43,952 nucleotides of DNA, taken from positions 1 through 43,952 of the forward strand of contig JAILFU010000015.1 in the NCBI GenBank assembly GCA_024697405.1. Direction: 5' to 3'. Position 1 is the stretch's first letter, and each line of letters starts with the position of its first letter. Under the pieces are notes generated by a model. That model ran no database searches. It was not told the origin of the DNA and worked only from the letters and a program-made list of their open reading frames with translations. The translations under genes and the position numbers were made by a program. Positions 25,086-39,864 of the stretch are shown piece after piece. Source of the stretch: Prevotella sp. Its GTDB lineage: Bacteria > Bacteroidota > Bacteroidia > Bacteroidales > Bacteroidaceae.

Positions 25086-26225
25086 TTACATGGCAGCAAT
25101 CTCCTCGGCCATAGTATTCAGGGCGACGCAGTCGGCGCGGCTGATGTGCCGCTTGCTGGCATCGTATTCCCACGGGCTAAGAATAAGCGCCCAACCGGCG
25201 GCGACGGCATCGAAGATGTTGCCGGGTGGCTTGTAATAGTCGCGGAAGCCATTGTCAGCGAGAAGGATGAAAGGATGTTGCTCGGCGAGGAGGACATCCT
25301 GTACTTGCTTCTCTTTGGGGGAGATGAAGGGCGAGACCATCACCGTGCCCCGACGGGCTGCCAGCACGCAGCCGTTCATATAGTTACGCAGGGGCTGGGT
25401 GTTGCCCTGTGCCGCTGCATCCACCAGCGCATGGCGCACATGGACTGTCGCGTAGTGCTCTGCTTGCAGCAGCGCGACATTGCCCACCCCGGAATAGGTG
25501 CGGCCGGCAATCTCTATGCCTGACTGCACGCGGAAGAAGCCGGGGAAGAGGCGCTTGGTGGCGAGGCGCTGAGGATTGAGCTGCACATAGCGAATCATCG
25601 CCTGCAGCTGGCCACGGCGGGACATGGGGCGGATGAAGGGCACCTCGGTGAAGAGGGGAGCGAGGCGGTAGTAAGTGTCGCTACCAAGAAGCTGGAGGAG
25701 CCGGTTCTCCCGGCTAAAAGCCGGGACAAGGGACGAAAGGGAGAGGCTTCCGCCCAACGGCCAGCCTTGGCTGGGGCTTTCGCCTGCGCTTTCGTCCGTT
25801 GGCCCGCCTTGGCAGGGGCTTTCGCCTGCGCTTTCGTTCGTTGGCCCGCCTTGTAGGCGGGAATTCAGGTAAGAATAGGCACGACCCGCCTTCTTTGCCG
25901 CCCGCCAGAAACCCTGAGCCACATAGCGGATGCTCTTCTCCATCGGACGGCGGACAAACCAGATGCTATGCAGATGGTCGGGCATGAGGCAGTACTGCAA
26001 AATCTGTATCTCGGGAGTAAACACAGGGACGGAGCGCAGGCAATCCAGCAGCGCCCTTCCCAGTTCAGTCCGCTCCACCTTTGCCTGGGTGGGGTCGTTA
26101 TTGGGAACGACGAGCGTGCCTAGCAATGGCTCACGCGACGTTACCGTCAGCGTGAGATGGTAGATGCCAACACCTTTCCATGAGGTGCCCGCCTCCTGCC
26201 ATTGCCATTGCGAGTCCTTCCCCAT
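25086..26225 (-). CDS. REP-associated tyrosine transposase (RAYT, Y1/HUH family) with extra C-terminal domain
   Basis: 379 residues. The N-terminal part is a Y1 transposase-like domain of the IS200/RAYT group: GVGIYHLTLTVTSREPLLG, the HUH motif in CLMPDHLHSIWF (His84 and His86), and RYVQLNP (candidate catalytic Tyr213). RAYTs are single-copy domesticated transposases known in other bacteria to nick and join palindromic REP sequences; no terminal repeats flank this gene, which fits a RAYT. Residues about 125-170 are an in-frame insertion made of repeated palindromic DNA. Residues about 262-379 form a second domain (TVMVSPFISPKEKQ, PFILLADNGFRDYYKPPG, ALILSPW) that looks Rossmann-like and recalls DprA/SLOG proteins; this is tentative. 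The start at 26225 lies 4 bases after the acyltransferase stop, so the gene is read from that operon. Confidence 0.85.
   Translation of the reverse strand: MGKDSQWQWQEAGTSWKGVGIYHLTLTVTSREPLLGTLVVPNNDPTQAKVERTELGRALLDCLRSVPVFTPEIQILQYCLMPDHLHSIWFVRRPMEKSIRYVAQGFWRAAKKAGRAYSYLNSRLQGGPTNESAGESPCQGGPTDESAGESPSQGWPLGGSLSLSSLVPAFSRENRLLQLLGSDTYYRLAPLFTEVPFIRPMSRRGQLQAMIRYVQLNPQRLATKRLFPGFFRVQSGIEIAGRTYSGVGNVALLQAEHYATVHVRHALVDAAAQGNTQPLRNYMNGCVLAARRGTVMVSPFISPKEKQVQDVLLAEQHPFILLADNGFRDYYKPPGNIFDAVAAGWALILSPWEYDASKRHISRADCVALNTMAEEIAAM
25708..25861. repeat. Palindromic repeats inside the RAYT gene
   Basis: A 42-bp unit is repeated twice with two or three changes (25773-25814 and 25815-25856), and a diverged part lies at 25745-25772. 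Perfect hairpins flank it: TCCCGGCT-AAA-AGCCGGGA (25708-25726) and CCCGCCT-TGT-AGGCGGG (25845-25861). Total length keeps the reading frame. Confidence 0.85.
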
Positions 26226-26229
26226 TTCG

Positions 26230-31490
<5,261 letters not shown>

Positions 31491-31585
31491 TCATTTTATG
31501 CCATATTCCCATGCTTTTGGGGGCTAATGTCACATTTTTATAAATAATTGTAACATTTCCGCACGCCATTCTACGCCGTTTGCGC

Positions 31586-31593
31586 TACCTTTG
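31586..31593 (+). promoter_or_regulatory. Promoter (-7) of the secreted esterase gene
   Basis: TACCTTTG followed by CAGC, 30 bases before the ATG at 31624. It is divergent from the GH2 promoter with about 95 bases between the boxes. Confidence 0.85.
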
Positions 31594-31623
31594 CAGCAAA
31601 TTTCATCAACCACATAAAAAAGC

Positions 31624-33426
31624 ATGAAGCATCTCTACATTCTTTCTTTTCTACTGCTGCTGGGCATCCTGTCCGGCCAGGCACAGTCAGGCACCGTCAC
31701 CGTCAACGGCACTAAGCGGAGCTACATCGCCTACGTTCCCAAAAACCTGGACGAGAACCGCCCGCTGCTCATCTCCTGCCACGGCATGAACCAAGATGCC
31801 GCCTACCAGCGGAACATGCTGCAAATAGAAAGGGTGGCCGACACAGCCAAGTTCGTCACCGTCTTCCCCGAAGGCATCGACAGGAGCTGGGACATTTCCG
31901 GCGACCGCGACATCAACTTCATGAAAGCCCTCATCGACGAGATAGTGTCCAAATACCAGATAGACCGCAACCGCGTCTATCTCTCCGGCTTCTCCATGGG
32001 CGGCATGTTCACCTACCACGCCATGAACAAGATACCCGACCAGATAGCAGCATTCGCACCCATCAGCGGCTACCCCATGGGCGGTGCCACGGCAAACAGC
32101 AATGTGCGCCCCTTACCCATCATCCACACCCACGGCACAGCAGACGACGTGGTGAGTTTCAGCGGAGTGCAGGGTGCGCTGAACGTCTGGATCAAGCATA
32201 ATGGCTGTCCGACCACGCCAAAGGTAACCAAGCGCTACCGTGGTGCCAACCACATCACCCGCCGCGTGTGGGGACCGGGCAACGACGGCGTGGAGGTGGT
32301 ACTGATGGAGATGGCCGACAAGGGCCACTGGATCTCCAACGACAACGGCGTGTACACCGGCGACGAGATATGGCGCTTCTGCAAGCAATACTCGCTCAAC
32401 AAGACCTCGCCCACCGTCATCCTCACCTCGCCGAAGGCAGGCATCGTCAACTACTGCTTCTCGCCTAAGGAAGAGGCCGTCTTCCCCGATGTCACGCTGA
32501 CAGCCACGGCCAGCGACCCCAACGGCACCATTGCCCTTGTCGAGCTTTACGACGGCAGCGAGCTGGTGGCCTCGTTCACCGAGCCGCCCTACTCCGTCAG
32601 CCTCTCCGCACTGAAGCCCGGCAAGCACACCTTCCAGGCCGTTGCCACCGACAACGACGGCGAGACAGGCAGCTCCATCGTGGAGATGACATGCAGTGCC
32701 CCGCAGGCGGCGCTGGCCCTCTCGCAGGCTTTCAACGAGAACGGCTGCGTGCCCGCCGGATGGACAACCTACGACAGCAACGAAAAGCGCATCGGCTACA
32801 GCGGAGGCTACTCGCAGGGCTGCCGTATCCTGCAGATGACGGGCAGCCAGCACAGCTTCAGCTACGGGCTATACTTCCGCAACATCAAGGGGAGCCACCA
32901 TGCCGGCTACGCCAAATACGGTCTTACTGAGAGCAGCTCCACGCTCAGGTTCACCCCGGGGCACTATGAGCTGCGCTTCAAGATATGCAACTGGAACCGC
33001 CCGCAGTTCTCGCCCGTCACCATCTGCATCGAGCGTGCCGACGATGCCACACCCGTAGTCTCCACCGAGTTCACGCCCACCGTCAACATCGGCAACGCAG
33101 CCTCCAACAACTTCACCGGCGTAGACCAGCAGACCTTCGGATTCGACATCACCGAGAGCGGCTACTATGCCCTCGCTTTCTACACCGCCGATGCCGAGTG
33201 GGCCGACGCCATCATCGGCTCTCTGGTCATCGAAGCTAAGGATTACGGCGCATCGGCCATCAGCTCACTGTCAGATGATGCCCCCTCCGACCAGGGCCAA
33301 CAGGTGTACGACCTGCAGGGCCGCCTCGTAGGAAATGGCCATGCCGCCAGTCGCCAGTCAGGGAAGGGCATCTATATCATCCGTTCCAACGACAGGAGCG
33401 CCAAGAAGTTCGTTCACGTCCATTAA
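31624..33426 (+). CDS. Secreted CE1/LpqC-like esterase with Ig-like and sorting-signal-like domains
   Basis: 600 residues with signal peptide MKHLYILSFLLLLGILSGQAQ. Residues about 22-255 are a polyhydroxybutyrate-depolymerase/feruloyl-esterase-type hydrolase: RPLLISCHGMNQDAAYQ, the nucleophile elbow LSGFSMGG, and HGTADDVV (Asp), with GHWIS as the likely catalytic His. An Ig-like domain (about 262-355, VILTSPKAGIVNY, LTATASDPNGTI) and a jellyroll/lectin-like domain (about 360-540) follow. The C-terminus (YDLQGRLVGNG...GKGIYIIRS) resembles type IX secretion sorting tails, as in the divergent GH2 enzyme. The natural ester may be acetyl or feruloyl groups on hemicellulose, which fits the neighbouring beta-galactosidase and acyltransferase. 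That link is inferred from context. Confidence 0.87.
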   Translation: MKHLYILSFLLLLGILSGQAQSGTVTVNGTKRSYIAYVPKNLDENRPLLISCHGMNQDAAYQRNMLQIERVADTAKFVTVFPEGIDRSWDISGDRDINFMKALIDEIVSKYQIDRNRVYLSGFSMGGMFTYHAMNKIPDQIAAFAPISGYPMGGATANSNVRPLPIIHTHGTADDVVSFSGVQGALNVWIKHNGCPTTPKVTKRYRGANHITRRVWGPGNDGVEVVLMEMADKGHWISNDNGVYTGDEIWRFCKQYSLNKTSPTVILTSPKAGIVNYCFSPKEEAVFPDVTLTATASDPNGTIALVELYDGSELVASFTEPPYSVSLSALKPGKHTFQAVATDNDGETGSSIVEMTCSAPQAALALSQAFNENGCVPAGWTTYDSNEKRIGYSGGYSQGCRILQMTGSQHSFSYGLYFRNIKGSHHAGYAKYGLTESSSTLRFTPGHYELRFKICNWNRPQFSPVTICIERADDATPVVSTEFTPTVNIGNAASNNFTGVDQQTFGFDITESGYYALAFYTADAEWADAIIGSLVIEAKDYGASAISSLSDDAPSDQGQQVYDLQGRLVGNGHAASRQSGKGIYIIRSNDRSAKKFVHVH

Positions 33427-33491
33427 CGTTAAAAAAAGACAAGCAACAGCAAATTATACGCCCTTCAAGGCAGGATATCCAATCTTTTTCG

Positions 33492-33499
33492 TACCTTTG
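33492..33499 (+). promoter_or_regulatory. Promoter (-7) of the DUF2723 operon
   Basis: TACCTTTG followed by CAG, 45 bases before the ATG at 33544. Confidence 0.85.
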
Positions 33500-33543
33500 C
33501 AGTCTGAAAAAGGATAATAACGTAAAAAAGACTAGTATTCAAG

Positions 33544-36500
33544 ATGAAACAATTTCGTCTCGTGGACAATGTGCTGGGCTGGCTGACATTCTTCATCGCC
33601 GCCTTCGTCTATTGCTCCACCATTGAGCCTACAGCCTCGTTCTGGGACTGCCCGGAGTTTATCACCACCGGCTATAAACTGGAAGTGGGCCACCCGCCCG
33701 GTGCCCCCTTCTTCATGCTGACAGCCAACCTCTTCTCGCAATTCACCAGCGACCCGACGCAGGTGGCCCGCATGGTGAACATGATGAGCGCCCTGCTCTC
33801 GGCAGCCTGCATCCTGTTCCTTTTCTGGAGCATCACCCACCTGGTGAGGCGGCTGCTCATCAACCGCTGGGAAGAGCTTGACATGCCGAAGCTCATTGCC
33901 ATCGAGGCCAGCGGCCTGGTGGGCGCACTCATCTACACCTTTAGCGACACGGTCTGGTTTTCAGCCGAAGAGGGAAAGGTCTATGCCTACTCGTCGGCCT
34001 TCACCGCCGTCGTGTTCTGGCTCATCCTGAAATGGGAGGAGCATGCCGACGAGCCTCACAGCGACCGCTGGCTGGTGCTCATCATGTATATGACGGGCCT
34101 CTCCATCGGCGTACACCTGCTGAACCTGCTGTGCCTGCCGGCCATCGTGCTGGTGTGGTACTACAAGCGTTTCCCCAATGCCAACGCCAAAGGCTCAATC
34201 ATGGCCCTGCTCATCTCGTTCGTCATCCTGGCCGCCGTGCTCTACGGCGTGGTGCCGGGCATCATCACCGTGGGCGGATGGTTCGAGCTGTTCTTCGTCA
34301 ACACGCTGGGCATGCCGTTCAACTCGGGCGTCTACGTCTACCTGCTCCTGCTGGTGGGCAGCGTCATCTGGGCCATCTACGAGACGCAGAACGCCACCGA
34401 GAAGAACTGGCGCCGGCAGAACATCGCCTTCCTGCTGGGCTTCGGCCTGCTGGGCATCCCGTTCTACGGCTACGGCTGGAGCGCCTTCTTCATCGGCATC
34501 ATCATGCTGGCCGTCATCGCCTATGCCCTGTTCCGCCGCTCGAAGAGCCTGGTGCCCCTCATCTCCGCCCGTCTGAAGAACACCACGCTGCTCTGCATGC
34601 TCATGCTGATGATAGGCTACTCGACGTATGCCGTCATCGTCATCCGCTCCAGTGCCAACCCGCCCATGGACCAGAACTCGCCCGAGGACATCTTCACCCT
34701 GGGCAGCTACCTCAGCCGCGACCAGTACGGCTACCGCCCCCTGTTGTGGGGACAGGGCTTCGACTCTGAGCTGGCCGAGGACGAGGAGACTGGTGAATAT
34801 GCCTTCGTCAGCGACGGGCCTACATACCACCGCGCCGAGAAGCGCAGCGTCGACGAGCCAGACTCCTACTACGTCGTGAAGAGCAGCTTCAACGGTCGCG
34901 AGCGCGACGTGAAGGGCAAGTACCTCTATGCCGAGAACATGTTCTTCCCCCGCATGTACAGCAGTTCACATGCCAGTTTCTACAAGACGTGGAACGGAGG
35001 CATCACAGGGCGCACGGTCCAGGCCAAGTACCCCAACCGCTATCCCTACCGCAAGGAGATTACCATGCCCACGTTCTTCGACAATATCAGCTTCTTCCTC
35101 AGCTACCAGTGCGGCTACATGTACTGGCGCTACTTCCTGTGGAACTTCGCTGGACGCCAGAACGACATCCAGGGACTCTACGGCGAGAAAGACCACGGCA
35201 ATGCGCTGACGGGCTTCTCGTTCATCGACAACATGTTCCTCGGCGACCAGTCGCTGCTGCCCGACGACCTGAAGAACAACAAGGGCCACAACGTGTTCTA
35301 CTGCCTGCCCCTCATCCTGGGTCTCATCGGCCTCTTCTGGCAGCTGATGGCATGCGGCAAGAAAGGCGTGAAGCAGTTCTGGGTGGTGTTCTTCCTCTTC
35401 TTCATGACCGGCCTGGCCATCGTGGTCTACCTGAACCAGACGCCGATGCAGCCGCGTGAGCGTGACTATGCCTATGCTGGCTCCTTCTATGCCTACGCCA
35501 TCTGGTGCGGCATAGGCGTGGCTGCCATCATCAGCTGGCTCACGAAAGTGCTGAGCAAGAGCCTGAAGACCAACACCATGCGGCTGGCACTGGCCTCGGT
35601 AGTATCCGTGGCTTGCCTGCTGGTGCCCATCCAGATGGCATCGCAGACCTGGGACGACCACGACCGCTCCGACCGCTACACCTGCCGCGACTTCGGACAG
35701 AACTATCTCATGACCCTGCAGCAGGATGGCAACCCCGTCATCTTCACCAACGGCGACAACGACACCTTCCCCCTCTGGTACAACCAGGACACCGAAGGCG
35801 TGCGCACCGATGCCCGTGTGTGCAACCTGAGCTACCTGCAGACCGACTGGTACATCGACCAGATGGTACGCCCGGCCTACGACTCGCCCTCGCTGCCCAT
35901 CGACTGGAAGAAGATACAGTATCAGGACGGCACCAACGACTACGCCATCATCGACCCCTACATGAAGTATGCCATTCAGCTCATACAGCAGGCCTCGCCG
36001 GCAGAAGCCGCTCAGGTCTTCGGCGAAGACCCCTTCGAGCTGAAGAACATCCTGAAATACTGGGTGCGCGACGAGCGTACGAAGGAGCAGAAGGAAATGC
36101 AGCGCGACTACCTGAACTGGGCCATGTCGGCAATGAACATCCCTGAAACCTACCACATGAAGGACGCGCTGAACGTCATTCCCACCGACACCGTCTACCT
36201 GAACATCGACAAGGAGGCAGTGCTGCGCAGCGGCATGATGATTCAGGGCGACAGCCTGATGACCCATGAGGACAGCCTGGCCAGCATACCCGACCGCATG
36301 GCCATCTCGCTCAGCGACCTGGGCGGCGTCGACAAGAGCAAGCTGATGATGCTCGAGCTGCTGGCCAATGCCAACTGGGAACGCCCGCTCTATGTGGCCA
36401 TGACCGTTGGACAGGACAACTACATGAACCTGGGCAACCACTTCGTGCAGGAAGGTCTGGCCTACCGCATCACGCCCTTCACCACCAACATCGACGGGCG

Positions 36501-37131
36501 CTCGGTGACCGGCATGTCGAGCTTCGACACGGAGAAGACCTACGACAACGTGATGAACCGCTTTAAGTTCGGCGGGGCCAGCACGAAGGGCATCTATCTC
36601 GACGAGACGGTGACACGCATGTGCCTCACCCACCGCATGCTCATGGTCGACCTGGCCAGCCACCTCATGGACGAGGGGAAGGACGACAAAGCCCTGGAGG
36701 TGCTGGAGCGGCTTGACAAGGAGCTGCCGGCCTACAACATCCCCTACGACATGGACAGCCGCGAGATAGAAGGCCGCCGCCTGGGCTACCAGGACGATAA
36801 GAGCGCCCTCTACAGCAGCGGATCCAGCTACCGCGAGGCACTACTCTACATCGAGCTGGGCCACGAGGAGAAGGCACGGCCCATCCTCGACAGCCTCTGG
36901 AAGCGTGCCAACCAGTATCTCAACTACTACATGTCCATGAAGGGGCGCGACTTCACCTCGGAGAACATCAACTGCCTGAAGCAGTTCAATGCCATGATGA
37001 CAGTGCTCAGAGCCTACCTCGCCTTCGACGAGGCAAAGACCGACGAACTGAACAAACAGCTGCAGCAGCGCTGCTCGGAATTTGCCGCCAGGGGAGGCGA
37101 CCTGAACCAAGCCCACTGGCAGACCAGATGA
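33544..37131 (+). CDS. DUF2723 (TMEM260-like) membrane protein, candidate protein O-mannosyltransferase
   Basis: 1195 residues. The N-terminal half has about 12 membrane helices and opens with the DUF2723 signature: YCSTIEPTASFWDCPEFITTGYKLEVGHPPGAPFF, marking about 22-57, including the acidic DCPEF loop typical of GT-C glycosyltransferases. The C-terminal half (about 680-1195) is soluble, with repeated helical, TPR-like stretches near the end. Eukaryotic TMEM260, which carries the same domain, is a protein O-mannosyltransferase, and Bacteroidota have a general periplasmic O-glycosylation system that starts with mannose. A role in that system is therefore plausible but inferred. The stop overlaps the start of the polysaccharide deacetylase gene (ATGA), so the two are coupled. 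Confidence 0.88.
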   Translation: MKQFRLVDNVLGWLTFFIAAFVYCSTIEPTASFWDCPEFITTGYKLEVGHPPGAPFFMLTANLFSQFTSDPTQVARMVNMMSALLSAACILFLFWSITHLVRRLLINRWEELDMPKLIAIEASGLVGALIYTFSDTVWFSAEEGKVYAYSSAFTAVVFWLILKWEEHADEPHSDRWLVLIMYMTGLSIGVHLLNLLCLPAIVLVWYYKRFPNANAKGSIMALLISFVILAAVLYGVVPGIITVGGWFELFFVNTLGMPFNSGVYVYLLLLVGSVIWAIYETQNATEKNWRRQNIAFLLGFGLLGIPFYGYGWSAFFIGIIMLAVIAYALFRRSKSLVPLISARLKNTTLLCMLMLMIGYSTYAVIVIRSSANPPMDQNSPEDIFTLGSYLSRDQYGYRPLLWGQGFDSELAEDEETGEYAFVSDGPTYHRAEKRSVDEPDSYYVVKSSFNGRERDVKGKYLYAENMFFPRMYSSSHASFYKTWNGGITGRTVQAKYPNRYPYRKEITMPTFFDNISFFLSYQCGYMYWRYFLWNFAGRQNDIQGLYGEKDHGNALTGFSFIDNMFLGDQSLLPDDLKNNKGHNVFYCLPLILGLIGLFWQLMACGKKGVKQFWVVFFLFFMTGLAIVVYLNQTPMQPRERDYAYAGSFYAYAIWCGIGVAAIISWLTKVLSKSLKTNTMRLALASVVSVACLLVPIQMASQTWDDHDRSDRYTCRDFGQNYLMTLQQDGNPVIFTNGDNDTFPLWYNQDTEGVRTDARVCNLSYLQTDWYIDQMVRPAYDSPSLPIDWKKIQYQDGTNDYAIIDPYMKYAIQLIQQASPAEAAQVFGEDPFELKNILKYWVRDERTKEQKEMQRDYLNWAMSAMNIPETYHMKDALNVIPTDTVYLNIDKEAVLRSGMMIQGDSLMTHEDSLASIPDRMAISLSDLGGVDKSKLMMLELLANANWERPLYVAMTVGQDNYMNLGNHFVQEGLAYRITPFTTNIDGRSVTGMSSFDTEKTYDNVMNRFKFGGASTKGIYLDETVTRMCLTHRMLMVDLASHLMDEGKDDKALEVLERLDKELPAYNIPYDMDSREIEGRRLGYQDDKSALYSSGSSYREALLYIELGHEEKARPILDSLWKRANQYLNYYMSMKGRDFTSENINCLKQFNAMMTVLRAYLAFDEAKTDELNKQLQQRCSEFAARGGDLNQAHWQTR

Positions 37132-37775
37132 TCATCGAGCAATCAGCCGTCTACCTCCGCTGGCTCTACCCGAAAGCCCTATGGAGAATGGACCGTCGTG
37201 AACGTTCAGTCTACCTGACGTTCGACGACGGCCCTATTCCCGAATCAACGCCGTTCATCCTCGACACCCTCCGACGATACGGCATCAAGGCCACCTTCTT
37301 CATGGTGGGCGACAACGTGCGCAAATATCCCGACCTCTTCGAGCGCATCAAGGCCGAAGGCCACCTGGTGGGCAACCACACCCACAACCACATAAGCGGC
37401 TTCCGCCACAGCATCAAGGAATATATGTACAATGTGGAGAAAGCCAACGCCTACATCCGCAGCCGGTTCTTCCGCCCGCCCCACGGCTGGATGCGCCTGT
37501 CACAGTATGCCTGGCTCTCACGCCGCTTCAAGGTGGTGATGTGGGATGTCGTCACCCGCGACTACTCCAAATGGATGACCGCCGACGACATCATCAACAA
37601 TGTGAAGCGCTACACCCGCAACGGCTCCATCATCAACTTCCACGACTCGCTGAAAGCCATCGGCAAGCTGGAGAAAGCCCTGCCCCACAGCATAGAATGG
37701 CTGATGGAACAGGGCTACACTTTCAAGGTATTCAGCCCACCCCCTACCGAGGGAGGAAAGCCCGACCCCTCCTAA
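37128..37775 (+). CDS. Polysaccharide deacetylase, NodB type (CE4)
   Basis: 215 residues, essentially one NodB domain with no signal peptide visible. Motif 1 TFDDGP (catalytic and metal Asp), motif 2 HTHNH (metal His), motif 3 RPPHG, motif 4 WDVVTRDY and motif 5 INFHDS are all intact. It should remove N- or O-acetyl groups from a polysaccharide or a glycan precursor. The absence of a signal peptide points to a cytosolic or membrane-side substrate. The start codon overlaps the DUF2723 stop. The last 14 residues (FSPPPTEGGKPDPS) are encoded by a CCCCTCC/GGAGGGG hairpin repeat and look like an acquired tail replacing the original C-terminus. Confidence 0.92.
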   Translation: MIIEQSAVYLRWLYPKALWRMDRRERSVYLTFDDGPIPESTPFILDTLRRYGIKATFFMVGDNVRKYPDLFERIKAEGHLVGNHTHNHISGFRHSIKEYMYNVEKANAYIRSRFFRPPHGWMRLSQYAWLSRRFKVVMWDVVTRDYSKWMTADDIINNVKRYTRNGSIINFHDSLKAIGKLEKALPHSIEWLMEQGYTFKVFSPPPTEGGKPDPS

Positions 37776-37812
37776 AGGGAGGGGAGAATCCCTCCCCCCT
37801 CGCGGAAGGACA
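37739..37812. repeat. GC-rich hairpin repeats over the deacetylase stop, between convergent genes
   Basis: CCCCTCC-TAAAG-GGAGGGG centres on the deacetylase stop codon (37775), preceded by CCCCCTACCGAGGGAGG and followed by a second CCCTCCCCCC run. It may act as terminator for either gene. It is a member of the dispersed family also seen at 39889-40020. Confidence 0.75.
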
Positions 37813-37821
37813 GGAGCGTCT

Positions 37822-39573
37822 TTAACTTTTTATTTCCAGCTGCAGCTCCTCCAGCTGTTTCGGATCCAGCTCGCCGGGGGCGTCGAGCATCACGTCGCGG
37901 CCGCTGTTGTTCTTCGGGAAGGCGATGCAGTCGCGGATGCTGTCGAGACCAGCCATCAGGCTGACGAAGCGGTCGAGGCCGAAGGCCAGACCTCCGTGAG
38001 GCGGTGCGCCATACTTGAAGGCATTGATGAGGAAGCCGAACTGCGCCATCGCCCTCTCAGGCGTGAAGCCCAGAATCTCGAACATCTTCTCCTGCAGCTT
38101 GCCGTCGTGGATACGCAGCGAGCCACCGCCCACCTCCACGCCGTTGCACACGAAGTCGTAGGCCACGGCACGCACCTTGGCGGGGTCGGTGTCGAGCAGG
38201 GGGATATCGTCGGGATTGGGCAGCGTGAACGGATGGTGCGTGGCCATGAGGCGCTGCTCCTCGTCGCTCCACTCGAAGAGCGGGAAGTCCACAATCCACA
38301 GGCAGACAAACTTATTCTTGTCGCGCAGCCCCAGCCGCTCGCCCATCTCCAGGCGCAGCGTGCACAGCTGGACGCGCGTCTTGTTGGTATTGTCGCCACT
38401 GAGGATGAGCACCAGGTCGCCGTCCTTGGCGCCCATGGTTTCTTTCACCTGCTGCCACACGGCAGGGGCGTAGAACTTGTCGATGCTCGACTTCACCGTG
38501 CCGTCGGCATTGAACTTCACGTAGACCAGACCCTTGGCACCCACCTGCGGACGCTTCACGAAGTCGGTCAGCTGGTCCAGCTGCTTGCGCGTATAGTCGG
38601 CGCAGCCCGGCACACAGATGCCGCCGATGTAGCTGGCCTCGTTGAACACAGCGAACGTGCCGGTGCCCTTCAGCTGCGGCATCAGCTCTACAAACTCCAT
38701 GCCGAAGCGCAGGTCGGGCTTGTCGCTGCCGAAGCGGCGCATGGCCTCGTGCCACGTCATCCGCTGCAGCGGGGGCAACGCTATGCCGCGCACCTCCTTG
38801 AACAGGTGGCGGGCCAGCGACTCGAACACCTCGAGGATGTCCTCCTGCTCCACGAACGACATCTCGCAGTCTATCTGCGTGAACTCCGGCTGGCGGTCGG
38901 CACGCAGGTCCTCGTCGCGGAAGCACTTCGCAATCTGGAAGTAGCGGTCGAAGCCAGAGACCATGAGCAGCTGCTTCAGCGTCTGCGGACTCTGCGGCAG
39001 GGCATAGAACTGCCCCGGATTCATGCGCGAGGGCACCACGAAGTCGCGTGCTCCCTCGGGCGTGCTGCCGATGAGGATAGGTGTCTCCACCTCGATGAAC
39101 TGACGGCTGTCGAGGAAGTTGCGGATGAGGATGGTCATCCTGTGGCGAAGCTCCAGATTCTTGCGCACTGCCTGGCGGCGCAGGCCCAGATAGCGGTACT
39201 TCATGCGGATGTCGTCGCCGCCGTCGGTCTGGTCCTCAATGGTGAAGGGGGGCGTGATGCTCTCGCTGAGGATGTTCAGCGCGGTGACCACAATCTCAAT
39301 GTCGCCCGTGGGCATCTTTGCGTTCTTCGACTCACGCTCGCGCACACGGCCCACGGCCTGCACGCACCATTCGCGCCCCAGCTTGTTGGCACGCTCCGTG
39401 AGGGCGGCATCGTCGCTCTCGTCGAACACCAGCTGTGTAATACCATAGCGGTCGCGCAGGTCGACAAAGGTCATGCCGCCCATCTTGCGCGTGCGCTGTA
39501 CCCATCCGGCCAGCGTCACCTCGCTGCCGGCATCGGCGAGCCGCAGCTCGCCACAAGTCTTGCTCCTATACAT
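37822..39573 (-). CDS. aspS: Aspartate-tRNA ligase, bacterial type
   Basis: 583 residues, the usual bacterial length. It charges tRNA-Asp. An N-terminal OB anticodon-binding domain (about 1-105, [26 protein letters not shown]) is followed by the class II core with motif 2 ([24 protein letters not shown], marking about 215-238), the bacterial GAD insertion (about 280-415), and motif 3 near the C-terminus ([19 protein letters not shown]). It has its own promoter and an ATG at 39573 with the typical [11 protein letters not shown] start. No irregularities were seen. Confidence 0.96.
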   Translation of the reverse strand: MYRSKTCGELRLADAGSEVTLAGWVQRTRKMGGMTFVDLRDRYGITQLVFDESDDAALTERANKLGREWCVQAVGRVRERESKNAKMPTGDIEIVVTALNILSESITPPFTIEDQTDGGDDIRMKYRYLGLRRQAVRKNLELRHRMTILIRNFLDSRQFIEVETPILIGSTPEGARDFVVPSRMNPGQFYALPQSPQTLKQLLMVSGFDRYFQIAKCFRDEDLRADRQPEFTQIDCEMSFVEQEDILEVFESLARHLFKEVRGIALPPLQRMTWHEAMRRFGSDKPDLRFGMEFVELMPQLKGTGTFAVFNEASYIGGICVPGCADYTRKQLDQLTDFVKRPQVGAKGLVYVKFNADGTVKSSIDKFYAPAVWQQVKETMGAKDGDLVLILSGDNTNKTRVQLCTLRLEMGERLGLRDKNKFVCLWIVDFPLFEWSDEEQRLMATHHPFTLPNPDDIPLLDTDPAKVRAVAYDFVCNGVEVGGGSLRIHDGKLQEKMFEILGFTPERAMAQFGFLINAFKYGAPPHGGLAFGLDRFVSLMAGLDSIRDCIAFPKNNSGRDVMLDAPGELDPKQLEELQLEIKS

Positions 39574-39606
39574 TATTATAATGCTAAAATTTTACGTTAC
39601 AGCCTG

Positions 39607-39614
39607 CAAAGTTA
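39607..39614 (-). promoter_or_regulatory. aspS promoter (-7)
   Basis: Minus-strand TAACTTTG followed by CAG, 33 bases before the ATG. A T-rich stretch lies upstream. Confidence 0.8.
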
Positions 39615-39864
39615 CTGCTTTTTTCGGAAATAGCATCATTTATCGCTGAAAAAATGAAATACTTCCTCGATTCTTTTCAAAACAACAGTTGCTATCTCTT
39701 TGTTTCACTTTTCAAAATATCCTTTGCCATCCTTTTAAACTGCTGTTTTAGTGATATTTGCGGTGAAGAATGCAAAACTGCATATTTATTCATCCAGAAT
39801 AGTGGCGGGTTTGGGGGAAATACGCACGCCTTTTAGAAAGGCAACAATATAGCAGTTGACCCAG

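Noticed and set aside
39654..39836. Open frame of about 60 codons upstream of aspS
   Set aside because: AT-rich, cysteine/phenylalanine-heavy translation with no promoter and no recognisable domain; likely chance.
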